IMG/VR virus record: IMGVR_UViG_3300020202_000076
Coordinates: 1 to 64,000 of that record
Source: a virus
Direction: 5' to 3' (one strand)
DNA length: 64,000 nt
The position numbers were made by a program, and so were the translations under genes. Below, piece after piece: positions 8,107-14,379 of this stretch (position 1 is its first letter; each line of letters starts with the position of its first letter). The notes under the pieces are model-generated. The model saw only the letters and a list, made by a program, of their open reading frames with translations. It made no database searches and had not been told where the DNA came from.

Positions 8107-8209
8107 AGACACCCCGTTTCCGTGGGAAATATCACCATATCCGATGTAAACACCATTGACAACGGGACGGATCATCATCATATTCGATGTATCAACATCG
8201 GATTTGATG
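8107..8209. promoter_or_regulatory. Divergent promoter region with operator-like repeats
   Basis: On the plus strand TTGACA (8156-8161) and CATATT (8179-8184) lie 17 bases apart, a plausible sigma-70 promoter for the transposase. The -10 overlaps an imperfect palindrome, TTCGATGT (8183-8190) and ACATCGGA (8195-8202), with a 4-base spacer. A third half-site CCGATGT lies at 8141-8147, 43 bases (about four helical turns) from its partner. This suggests cooperative repression by a dimeric regulator, possibly the DUF6471 product. Confidence 0.5.
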
Positions 8210-9175
8210 ATGTCTCAGCACTTCCTCCTCTCCTCAGCCGCCCGTTCGCTCTCCCTGGCGAAGGTCATGCGGCTGTCGGACGAAGAGGCTTCCGCCACCT
8301 TCGCCAAGGTCCGTTGGGCGTGTAACGACGGCAAGCCGGTCTGCCCGAAATGCGGCTCCGTGACCGTCTACGCCTGCAAGTCCCGCCCGATCTTCAAGTG
8401 CAAGGACTGCAAGGCGCAGTTCAGCGTCACGAGCGGCACCATCTTTGCCGACCGCAAGCTCCCGGTGCGCGACATTCTCGCGGCCATTGCGATCTTCACG
8501 AACGGCGCCAAGGGCTACTCGGCGCTTCAACTGAGCCGCGATCTGGATTGCCAGTACAAGACGGCGTTCGTTCTCGCGCACAAGCTCCGGGAAGCGATGG
8601 CGGCTGAGAGCAAGACGCGCACGCTCAAGGGTCACGTCGAGATCGACGGCGCTTTCTTCGGCGGTCACGTCCAGCCCGAGAACCGCAAGGAAGACCGCAA
8701 GGACCTGCGCCTCAAGCGGAACCAGACCGGCAAGCGCAAGGCCGTGGTGGTCATGCGCGAGCGCAACGGCAAGACGCTTACCGCCGTCTTCGCGGCCGAA
8801 GGCGATGCCGTCCAGACCGTGCGTGACCGCGTTGAGAGCGGCACCACGATCTATGCCGACGAAGCCTCGCATTGGGATGCGCTGCACTCGCGCTTTGACG
8901 CGAAGCGCATCAATCACAGCATCGCCTTCTCGGATGACGGCGCCTGCACGAACCAAGCGGAGAGCTTCTTTAGCCGTCTCCGCCGCGCGGAGATCGGCAC
9001 GCACCATCATATCAGCGGCCAGTACCTCGCTTCCTACGCCAACGAAATGGCGTGGCGCGAAGACAACCGCCGCGTTCCGAACGGCAAGCAGTTCCTGATG
9101 ATCGCGGGCGCCGTCATGGCCGCTCCGGTCTCGTCTCAGTGGTGCGGTTACTGGCAGAGGAGCAACAAGGAATGA
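8210..9175 (+). CDS. IS1595-family (ISXO2-like) transposase
   Basis: This protein of 321 residues has an N-terminal zinc ribbon (CPKCGS ... FKCKDCKAQFSV) followed by SGTIFADRKLPVRD. It then has a DDE-type core: first Asp in GHVEIDGAFFGG, second in IYADEASHWDAL, and the Asn/Glu box in TNQAESFFSRLRR. These are the hallmarks of IS1595 transposases. The open frame is intact. I could not find terminal inverted repeats or target duplications, so it may be resident rather than part of a recently inserted element. Confidence 0.88.
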   Translation: MSQHFLLSSAARSLSLAKVMRLSDEEASATFAKVRWACNDGKPVCPKCGSVTVYACKSRPIFKCKDCKAQFSVTSGTIFADRKLPVRDILAAIAIFTNGAKGYSALQLSRDLDCQYKTAFVLAHKLREAMAAESKTRTLKGHVEIDGAFFGGHVQPENRKEDRKDLRLKRNQTGKRKAVVVMRERNGKTLTAVFAAEGDAVQTVRDRVESGTTIYADEASHWDALHSRFDAKRINHSIAFSDDGACTNQAESFFSRLRRAEIGTHHHISGQYLASYANEMAWREDNRRVPNGKQFLMIAGAVMAAPVSSQWCGYWQRSNKE

Positions 9176-9618
9176 AGATCGAGCGCCCCAACACTCTCTC
9201 GGGCCTCGTGGACAAGCGCCGCGAGATCGCCGGCAAGGTCGGCGAGACGCGCGCCCTGCTACGCCAACTCATCATCGACTTGGACCACGTAGACGCGGCT
9301 ATCCGCCTCTTCGATCCGACCTACGATGTAGAGGGACTGCGGCCGAAGCTTCCGCAGGCTCGCGGCTACGCCATGAAAGGCGACGTGACGCGCGCCTTTC
9401 TGGAAATCCTGCGGAAGGCGGATGGCCCAATGACTACGCAAGAGCTAGCCAAGCACCTGATGACCGAACGTGGCCTCGATCCCAAGGACGTTGATCTAGT
9501 GCAGACCATGACTCGGCGCGCGGGGCCGCTTCTCAAGAACCAATTGAAACGCGGCGTTCTCAGGCGGACCAAAGACCCGAAGCATGGGCGCTTTAGCTTC
9601 TGGGAGATCGCGGACTAG
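9172..9618 (+). CDS. Coiled-coil winged-helix partner of the IS1595 transposase
   Basis: This 148-residue protein starts in ATGA overlap with the transposase. Residues 1-45 form a helix pair (LSGLVDKRREIAGKV, LRQLIIDLDHVDAAIRLFDP). Residues about 65-148 look like a winged helix (DVTRAFLEILRKADGPMTTQ, ending in GRFSFWEI). This partner is often found immediately downstream of IS1595-type genes in rhizobia. It may regulate or assist the transposase; no function is proven. Confidence 0.65.
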   Translation: MKIERPNTLSGLVDKRREIAGKVGETRALLRQLIIDLDHVDAAIRLFDPTYDVEGLRPKLPQARGYAMKGDVTRAFLEILRKADGPMTTQELAKHLMTERGLDPKDVDLVQTMTRRAGPLLKNQLKRGVLRRTKDPKHGRFSFWEIAD

Positions 9619-9806
9619 CTTTCCGGATGGTCTGACGCCTTCCGAGGCGCGATGACCTGTTTTCCCAACGCCTCCCTGATGCCGGCCTCAATCAGGGTTC
9701 GCGCCACGTCAGTCTTGTCCTTCCCGTACGCGCCGATATCCGCCAAATCCTCAAGATAGGCGTGCATGATCGGGGCTAGACGCGGCTCAACCTTCTTATT
9801 GGCCAT
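9615..9806 (-). CDS. Small ribbon-helix-helix-like protein
   Basis: This 63-residue protein has the outline of a short ribbon-helix-helix or antitoxin-like regulator (KVEPRLAPIMHAYLEDLADI, TDVARTLIEAGIREAL). Its stop overlaps the convergent stop of the wHTH gene. A perfect palindrome and a further half-site lie 23-62 bases upstream of its start, consistent with autoregulation. No toxin-like partner gene is adjacent. Confidence 0.6.
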   Translation of the reverse strand: MANKKVEPRLAPIMHAYLEDLADIGAYGKDKTDVARTLIEAGIREALGKQVIAPRKASDHPES

Positions 9807-9828
9807 TGGAGGCAGCGTACCACGACAT

Positions 9829-9868
9829 GGCTGCCAATTGACCGCCAGTCGGCTGCCATTTGGCAGCC
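9829..9868. promoter_or_regulatory. Palindromic operator candidates
   Basis: Bases 9851-9868 read GGCTGCCA-TT-TGGCAGCC, a perfect 18-bp palindrome. A further half-site GGCTGCCA lies at 9829-9836, 22 bases away (two helical turns). Both sit just upstream of the ribbon-helix-helix-like gene at 9806. Regularly spaced short half-sites are typical of RHH autoregulation. Confidence 0.55.
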
Positions 9869-9918
9869 ACAACATGCTTGACGGCGCCGGCCGTCACCTA
9901 CTACATTTCGAAAAAGAA

Positions 9919-9936
9919 GGGCGCCCGAAGGCGCCC
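9919..9936 (-). terminator. Probable intrinsic terminator (leftward)
   Basis: GGGCGCC (9919-9925) and GGCGCCC (9930-9936) pair around a CGAA tetraloop. Read leftward, the hairpin is followed by CTTCTTTTTC, a U-rich tract. It would stop minus-strand transcription before the RHH-like gene's own promoter. Confidence 0.6.
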
Positions 9937-10179
9937 CTGAGGTCAGTTAGGTGGGTGTCCTGGTGGAGGGGACCCCATTGCTCGCGAGAGAGTGATCGGC
10001 CCTGGAAAGATCGGGCACTCGCTCCGAGAAGATCAGCTTAGCGCGAATCCCCCGCGACCGCAACATGTCGCGGGCGATTAGCCCATCTGCACAAACTGTT
10101 GTGACCCCGACTCTGAGTCATTGGGCGAGAATTTCCCCCTGATTGACTCAGGAGCCGCGGTCGTTCTCTCATTGTTCCC
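9937..10179. other. Non-coding stretch
   Basis: With the operator and terminator just described, 9807-10179 holds no gene I can support. A TGTCGCGGGCG-type repeat occurs near 10045-10075 and the sequence is otherwise featureless. It may be remnant DNA. Confidence 0.3.
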
Positions 10180-10509
10180 ATGCCCCCGATTGACGGACGC
10201 GCCCGGCCCCTAGCCCACGGGGACCGGCCCAGGAAGAAGGGCGATCTCGTCCGGCTCATCGCCGGGAGCGTCATGCATCGCCTGCCCGAAACCAACCAAG
10301 ACGTAGCTATAGAAGTCGCCGAGCTGGTCTTGCAGGTCTTCGCCGAGAGCGGGCTACGGATCATCTGGCGGCCGAAGCTGCCTCCTACCCGACCGGCCTA
10401 CGTCCCGCCGAAGAGGGGCAAAGGCTCGCGACCCGCCCACTACCCGCTGCCGCGCATGGGGGAGTCGATTGCCGAAGCGCAGGAGAGATTGAAGCGGGAG
10501 AAGGAGTAG
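10180..10509 (+). CDS. Small basic hypothetical protein
   Basis: This 109-residue protein has a basic, Pro-rich N-terminus (RARPLAHGDRPRKKGDL), a central helical part (QDVAIEVAELVLQVFAESG) and a basic tail ending AQERLKREKE. No family is recognised. The amphipathic centre suggests a real folded protein, but evidence is limited to coding character. Confidence 0.45.
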   Translation: MPPIDGRARPLAHGDRPRKKGDLVRLIAGSVMHRLPETNQDVAIEVAELVLQVFAESGLRIIWRPKLPPTRPAYVPPKRGKGSRPAHYPLPRMGESIAEAQERLKREKE

Positions 10510-10614
10510 CGGGCACTTTGGCGCAAACGCCACCTAGCGCATGGGGCGGCGCAACCTTCGACTCCCGGAGGTTGTCGCGGTACACTAGTAGCGGGAGTCG
10601 GAATGGAGGCGCGA

Positions 10615-10890
10615 GTGGCGAAGTTCGTGATTACCTACGACCTGCGAAAGGTTCGGGACTATGACAAGGTCTACGAACTTCTCGGAAAGTGGAAAGCGGT
10701 CCGAATCCTTGAGTCCGTATGGCTGGCCGGTATTGAGGGCACAGCATCCCAGGTCGTGGACGCGCTACGAAAGCAAGCCGACTTCGACGACGGGCTTGCA
10801 GTAATCCAGCTAAAGAACCCCGGCGACTGGGCCACCGTCGGAGTGGGCGACGCGTCCCTGAAGTGGCTTCGCGCAAACATTGCTCCGTAA
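10615..10890 (+). CDS. Cas2/VapD-like fold protein (SinR-like), stand-alone
   Basis: This 91-residue protein begins KFVITYDLRKVRDYDKVYELL, the strand-then-YDLR start seen in Cas2, VapD and SinR-like ferredoxin-fold proteins. It continues with RILESVWLA, VVDALRKQADFDDGLAVIQL and a C-terminal WLRANI. GTG 10615 is chosen for its GGAGG site five bases upstream; ATG 10603 is an alternative. There is no CRISPR array or Cas1 in the window. VapD-like homologues can be RNases, but activity here is unknown. Confidence 0.65.
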   Translation: MAKFVITYDLRKVRDYDKVYELLGKWKAVRILESVWLAGIEGTASQVVDALRKQADFDDGLAVIQLKNPGDWATVGVGDASLKWLRANIAP

Positions 10891-11007
10891 CTGGGGAGTC
10901 ATCCAAAACTCCTCGCGTATCCTGACGGGCACGCGCAAGACGGCAGCAATCCAACACACGATCTTTGCGCGCATGGCTTAGCCTCCTATCTCCGAAGGGG
11001 ACTCGCG

Positions 11008-11313
11008 ATGAGCTACGCAGCACTGAAGGCCGCAATTCAAAAGCGCCAATCCGTGACGTTTTACGTTCGCGGCAAGGTCCGCCATGTCAGCCCGCACGCC
11101 ATCGGCACGAACAGCAAGGGCGTCGCAAACGTCATGACGTTTCAGTATGCGGGAGACGGCAGTAAGCCGCTGCCCATCGGGGGCGAGTGGCGCTGCTTTG
11201 AGGTAGCGGACGTTTCGGGTGTGCGCGAGAACGGCGATCCGTGGCACACAAACCCGTTCGAGCACTCCGAGCGGAACACCTGCGTTACGCACGTTGATGC
11301 TTCCACGTCCTAA
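11008..11313 (+). CDS. WYL-like domain protein
   Basis: This 101-residue protein shows the pattern LKAAIQKRQSVTFYVRGKVR, VSPHAIGTNSKG, VMTFQYAG and GEWRCFEVAD. It resembles stand-alone WYL-like or related small beta-barrel domains in alphaproteobacterial mobile regions. WYL domains sense ligands or nucleic acids in transcription regulators. There is no HTH in this chain, so it may act with a partner or directly as a sensor. Confidence 0.6.
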   Translation: MSYAALKAAIQKRQSVTFYVRGKVRHVSPHAIGTNSKGVANVMTFQYAGDGSKPLPIGGEWRCFEVADVSGVRENGDPWHTNPFEHSERNTCVTHVDASTS

Positions 11314-11497
11314 GCTCCGGCAGCATCTCGGGCGATAGAGCGGGCCACTCGGCCGCAGCAAATCGCTTAGCCTGATCGGGCGCGTTGCGTCCTAAGAAAA
11401 TCGCCTTCTCGCAGAGGCCGTCGTCCTGGGGGTCGATGTGCTCGACCGCCCAAGCAACCTCGCCAGCATCGAAGGGGTAGATCGCAACCCAGGCCAT
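11285..11497 (-). CDS. Small hypothetical protein
   Basis: This 70-residue protein (start MAWVAIYPFDAGEVAWAVEH) ends convergently inside the WYL-like gene, overlapping by 29 bases. It is Trp-rich and acidic in the middle, then basic. A 16-bp perfect palindrome lies just upstream of its start. Function is unknown. Confidence 0.5.
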   Translation of the reverse strand: MAWVAIYPFDAGEVAWAVEHIDPQDDGLCEKAIFLGRNAPDQAKRFAAAEWPALSPEMLPELRTWKHQRA

Positions 11498-11509
11498 GGG
11501 CCACCTTGA

Positions 11510-11525
11510 AACTGCAATTGCAGTT
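11510..11525. promoter_or_regulatory. Perfect 16-bp palindrome
   Basis: AACTGCAATTGCAGTT is a perfect palindrome 13 bases upstream of the start of the gene ending at 11285. This placement suits an operator over its promoter. It is too AT-rich at the centre to form a strong hairpin. Confidence 0.45.
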
Positions 11526-11554
11526 ACAGTACCATAGGGCTTCGGTTGTGTCAG

Positions 11555-11749
11555 CTACCTAATGCCGAACTTATGGCGCGGCGGGATCTTGGTCGGGTTC
11601 TCGGCATAGCCGTGCAGCTCTAGCGTCCGGTCTATCGCCCGCAGATCGGCTAGGAGCTTGTCCAACTCGACCTGCGCCTTGCGGACCAGGCCCGACACGT
11701 CCGCCCGCTTCCTGACCAGAGCCTCTACGACCAACGAATGCTCAGGCAT
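11555..11749 (-). CDS. Small coiled-coil protein, paralogue of the IS1595 partner N-terminus
   Basis: This 64-residue protein (LVVEALVRKRADVSGLVRKA, VELDKLLADLRAIDRTLELHG) follows the same helix-pair pattern as residues 1-45 of the wHTH protein at 9172-9618. It has no winged helix. It may be an orphan remnant of a transposase-linked gene or a distinct small dimerisation protein. Confidence 0.5.
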   Translation of the reverse strand: MPEHSLVVEALVRKRADVSGLVRKAQVELDKLLADLRAIDRTLELHGYAENPTKIPPRHKFGIR

Positions 11750-12028
11750 GCATCCCTCCATTGCTGGAGGGGCAAGTTAGCCGCTCATGCCGCTAATGGG
11801 TTGACGGGCTTGGTGGCCCTTGCGCCAAGATACCGCTGTGTCGCCTTAAACTTGACGCTCCTAAGCTCTTGCAGAGCCGGAGGCGAGCGGCCCTGCAAAA
11901 GCCGGTACTCAAGCCCGGCCCGCAGCTAATAACCATCTGTTGCACCACCGACATCGTGTCGGCGAGGACAGAGGTAGGGCGGCTCAGCCTCAGCCGACGC
12001 AAGCCGGGGCACTGAAGCGGAGACGACG
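11750..12028. other. Structured non-coding region
   Basis: No gene of confidence is present. I see several hairpins: CGGC/GCCG around CCTGCAAAA (11888-11904), GCCGG/CCGGC around a 9-base loop (11901-11919) followed by CCGCAGC, and CCGACA/TGTCGG (11948-11962). The GCCGG hairpin and its flank recur at 12695-12720. The region could be a leader or a small RNA for the gene at 12029. Confidence 0.35.
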
Positions 12029-12184
12029 ATGGCACACTACAAGCGGCGCAAGCGGAAGAACGCCCGAGGCGGTTGCCTGATGTGCAAGCCATGGAAGGTC
12101 AACGGCGCCAAGCGGCAGTGCGAGCACATCTCAGCGGCGCGTGTGCGCGAGTGGACCAAGGCGCAGATGGCTGACGCGCGTTAA
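12029..12184 (+). CDS. Small very basic CxxC protein
   Basis: This 51-residue protein starts HYKRRKRKNARGGCLMCKPWKVNG, a pattern (basic run, then C-L-x-C-K-P-x-K-x-N-G) that recurs in small bacterial proteins of unknown role. It may bind RNA and a metal. Repeat copy 12185-12240 begins directly after its stop codon, and a hairpin shared with the release-factor leader lies about 100 bases upstream. Confidence 0.55.
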   Translation: MAHYKRRKRKNARGGCLMCKPWKVNGAKRQCEHISAARVREWTKAQMADAR

Positions 12185-12240
12185 TCTCCCGCGACGAGCG
12201 CTGAAGACGGCGGCCGGTCTCGCTGGCGGCCGGAGCCACT
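12185..12240 (+). repeat. Dispersed repeat, family 1, copy b
   Basis: This copy begins TCTCCCGCGACGAG directly after the stop of the 12029 gene and ends CGGAGCCACT. Related copies are at 13492-13547, 50961-51016 (minus), 55108-55162 (minus) and 62543-62598. Copies b and the one at 13492 are in direct orientation and flank the release-factor cassette. Confidence 0.6.
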
Positions 12241-12285
12241 TCCAATCGTCGGAACCCTCAATTACCCCTCACCGTTCCCATATCC

Positions 12286-12606
12286 ATGACCAAGGAAGAG
12301 GAACGCCTGAGAGGTGGTATCATAGGGGCTATCAATGCCCTTGGTGCTCCCGACTGGGATTCCGTCAAAGCCCAGTTCCCGTCAGGCGGGGACCACACCG
12401 AGCGGATGATCGACCGGCTCCTCGATCACCTGCGGACGCTCGTAGGGAAGAAACCCCTGACCAGACCCGGGAAAGCCGGAACCTACATCGCAGCGATAGA
12501 CGAGCAGATGGACAGGCTCCTGGCGGAAACGGAGTTCGTCAGAGAGACCTGGAACGACCCGCCGATGAAGACCTTCAAGCCGGGGAAGAAGAAGCGGCGG
12601 AGGTGA
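12286..12606 (+). CDS. Helical phage protein
   Basis: This 106-residue protein (RGGIIGAINALGAPDWDSV, ERMIDRLLDHLRTLVGKK) follows the same layout as part of the 47809-48213 product (MRRAIIGAINLLSG, ERMCEVLVDHLRVAIG). The two appear to be distant paralogues. The tail is very basic. Function is unknown. Confidence 0.55.
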   Translation: MTKEEERLRGGIIGAINALGAPDWDSVKAQFPSGGDHTERMIDRLLDHLRTLVGKKPLTRPGKAGTYIAAIDEQMDRLLAETEFVRETWNDPPMKTFKPGKKKRRR

Positions 12607-12798
12607 GGGGATTCTGGTAAAGTAGGGTCGTTGCGGCGGTGAGCGTTAGGGTCCCGCTGACGAGCGGATGAGATCTCAAAGCCGAGGTCGACTTGCCGGG
12701 GTTCGCGCCCGGCCCGCAGCATCGGCCCCCGAGGCCGCTACCAGTGAAAGCCGCTGTCTTCGGATGGCGGCTTTCGCGCAAGAGATAGGAGAAGGTCG
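12607..12798 (+). other. Long structured leader before the release factor
   Basis: This stretch carries GCCGG (12695-12699) pairing with CCGGC (12709-12713) around GGTTCGCGC, then CCGCAGC, matching the hairpin at 11901. A perfect 9-bp stem follows: GAAAGCCGC (12746-12754) with GCGGCTTTC (12767-12775). The stem ends 23 bases before the ATG. A GGAG-type ribosome binding site follows at 12788. There is no U-tract, so the stem looks like a control element rather than a terminator. Confidence 0.45.
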
Positions 12799-13491
12799 AT
12801 GAAGTACACGCTCGAAATCAGACCGGCCGAGGGCGGCGATGACGCCAAGCTCTTTGTCCACGACCTCGTGAGCGCCTATTCGCGGACCTTCCTCAAGCTC
12901 GGCTGAAAGCACCGGGTCGTGCGACAGCGCGCGGCCCCTATCGGATTCTTCGACGCCACCCTGGAAGTCGAGGGCGACAGTCGCTTGGAGGCCGAAGCCG
13001 GCGGCCATCGCATCCAGCGCATTCCGCCGACCGAGCGGCGCGGGCGCGTCCACACCTCAACCTGTACCGTCGCTGTGCTCGGCAAAGCCGCCGAGGCGGA
13101 CCCGCGCTACCTGATGCGCGCGGACGGTGATTTCCGGGTCGAGTGGTTCAGCGGCACCGGCAAGGGCGGTCAGCACCGCAACAAGCATCAGAACTGTTGC
13201 CGGCTGTTCCACAATCCCACGGGCATCAAGAAGGAAGCCCAGACCCGATCGCGCGAAAGCAGCCTCAGAGAGGCGCGGGCGGCGATGATCGCGGAGCTAG
13301 ACCGGCGGATTGCTGGCGAACAAGAAGCGGTCCTGTCGGACACCCGACGCGGCCAGATGGGCTCCGGCATGAGAGGCGACAAGGTGCGGACCTATCGGTT
13401 CCAGGACGACGTGGTGAAGGATCACCGAACCGGCCGCACCGCCTCGTGCGAGAAGATGATGCGCGGGAACATGGACGCGATCTGGGGCTGA
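12799..13491 (+). CDS. RF1-type peptide chain release factor interrupted by one in-frame UGA
   Basis: Read through codon 36 (TGA, 12904-12906), the frame gives 230 residues of a short class I release factor. It lacks the N-terminal domain of RF1. The codon-recognition motif is PxT-type (P76-P77-T78 in RIPPTERRG), as in RF1, which reads UAA and UAG. The catalytic GGQ is at 123-125 (TGKGGQHRNK). The 23 residues ending YSR align without gaps to RF1, which puts the UGA exactly at the tryptophan of RF1's SRRWRV. Both parts are in one frame, so no frameshift is needed. It is either a TGG-to-TGA nonsense mutant or a gene expressed through UGA read-through. Reinitiation at GTG 12919 would give a truncated protein. 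Confidence 0.8.
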
Positions 13492-13547
13492 GCCTCCCGC
13501 GACGGGCTCAAGCGACAACGGCAGCAGGAGGCGGGTGACGGAGCCAC
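13492..13547 (+). repeat. Dispersed repeat, family 1, copy a
   Basis: It begins GCCTCCCGCGACGGGCTC right after the release-factor stop codon and ends GACGGAGCCAC. CCCG-CGA-CGGG within it can form a small hairpin. It is in direct orientation with copy b 1.3 kb upstream. Confidence 0.6.
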
Positions 13548-13562
13548 AAATGATGGCGGACT

Positions 13563-13585
13563 TAACACGTCACCAGAACGTGTTA
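13563..13585. repeat. Perfect inverted repeat between convergent genes
   Basis: TAACACGT (13563-13570) pairs with ACGTGTTA (13578-13585) around a 7-base loop. It lies between the convergent release factor and o-spanin genes. It could act in termination, although no strong U-tract follows on either strand. Confidence 0.4.
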
Positions 13586-13638
13586 GCGATCTGACGAAAA
13601 ACAAACGCATCACCCCGCATTCGCCCTACCGGTGTCCC

Positions 13639-13848
13639 TCAGCGCGGCGCCTTGAAGCAACCAAGCCTCAAGCCGAACTCGTTGTGCGCCAGGATCGCAT
13701 CCTCGGTCGGCCGTGTAAGCACGTCTTCCTTGCTGAGCAGGATGGGGCGGAACCCGGCGCAGTTATCTCTTACTCCAGCGGTCGCGCATCCGTTGATGCT
13801 GAACAGGATCGGCAGCAGCGACAACCGCATCCACTTCCCTGCGGACAT
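13639..13848 (-). CDS. Outer-membrane spanin-like lipoprotein (Rz1-like)
   Basis: This 69-residue protein has a short signal sequence with a lipobox (ILFSINGC, Cys 21) and a small periplasmic domain with two further Cys. Most of its gene is embedded, in another frame, in the 3' part of the putative i-spanin gene. This is the classic Rz/Rz1 layout. It would link to the inner spanin and fuse the membranes at lysis. Confidence 0.65.
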   Translation of the reverse strand: MSAGKWMRLSLLPILFSINGCATAGVRDNCAGFRPILLSKEDVLTRPTEDAILAHNEFGLRLGCFKAPR

Positions 13849-13987
13849 GTTCGGCCTCCTGGGTTTTGGATAGGTCGGCGAGCTTCTGTTCGTCCCGCCC
13901 CGCCTGTCGGTCGCGCTCGCGGCTGAGCCATGCGAGGACGAGGTTGAACGCCTCGACAAGCCCGGCCGCGAGTTTGGCGAAGGTCAC
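13763..13987 (-). CDS. Inner-membrane spanin-like protein (Rz-like)
   Basis: This 74-residue protein starts at a GTG overlapping the holin-like gene stop (GTGA). It has a hydrophobic N-terminal helix (FAKLAAGLVEAFNLVLAWL) and a long charged helix (SRERDRQAGRDEQKLADL ...) that could span the periplasm as a coiled coil. Its overlap with a lipoprotein gene supports the spanin assignment. Confidence 0.6.
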   Translation of the reverse strand: MTFAKLAAGLVEAFNLVLAWLSRERDRQAGRDEQKLADLSKTQEAEHVRREVDAVVAAADPVQHQRMRDRWSKR

Positions 13988-14151
13988 TCGCGATCCTTCA
14001 TGAAGAAGGCGGCGAGGCCGGCAACACCGGTCAGAACCTGGATGACCATGGTCCACGCCTCGGGCGCGACCTGGAGGCCGAAGATGCCCATGAGGGCCGC
14101 GAGACCCGCATAGCTCGACGGCTCACGAAGGCGATCGACCAGATAATTCAT
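13984..14151 (-). CDS. Small holin-like membrane protein
   Basis: This 55-residue protein has two hydrophobic segments (YAGLAALMGIFGLQVA and MVIQVLTGVAGLAAFFM) with a short turn and a charged C-terminus (KDRE). That is the size and topology of a small holin. It lies between lysozyme-linked genes and the spanins, in GTGA overlap with the i-spanin. Confidence 0.6.
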   Translation of the reverse strand: MNYLVDRLREPSSYAGLAALMGIFGLQVAPEAWTMVIQVLTGVAGLAAFFMKDRE

Positions 14152-14166
14152 GTCATGCTCCTATGC

Positions 14167-14379
14167 TCAATGCCCGGTGCCGCCGGGTGCGGTCAGCTCT
14201 TCGATTTCTTGTAGCTTGGCCTTCAATCGGAGAATGGATGCGAGGTGCCCAACGCGCGTCGTGCGCAGGCTGTCGACGATGGCCTGATTGCGACTGTGGT
14301 CGAGCATTGCTTGCTTCACCTCGTCCGCCTGCTGGCGATAGAAGGCGATCTCGCTTCGAATGAAGTCGGCTTCGCTCAT
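14167..14379 (-). CDS. Small helical protein in the lysis cassette
   Basis: This 70-residue protein is soluble and helical (DFIRSEIAFYRQQADEVKQA, SILRLKAKLQEIEELTA). It overlaps the lysozyme stop by ATGA. No role is known; such coiled-coil proteins sometimes accompany holins. Confidence 0.55.
   Translation of the reverse strand: MSEADFIRSEIAFYRQQADEVKQAMLDHSRNQAIVDSLRTTRVGHLASILRLKAKLQEIEELTAPGGTGH

Noticed and set aside
8107-9806. Recently inserted insertion sequence with terminal repeats
   Set aside because: I could not find matching inverted ends or target duplications around the transposase.
10615-10890. CRISPR-Cas locus suggested by the Cas2-like gene
   Set aside because: There is no repeat-spacer array and no Cas1 or effector gene in the window.
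11888-11926. Anticodon-arm-like stem with GCA in the loop
   Set aside because: No acceptor or normal T-arm can be drawn around it, so I do not call a tRNA-Cys.
12634-12747. Possible tRNA-like structure with a TTCG-containing arm and a nearby ACCA
   Set aside because: The T-loop lacks the conserved A58, the anticodon arm does not pair, and the acceptor stem is incomplete. It is better described as a leader hairpin.
12799-12906. prfB-like +1 programmed frameshift at the UGA
   Set aside because: Both sides of the UGA are in the same frame and no slippery CUU-UGA or SD-like element precedes it.
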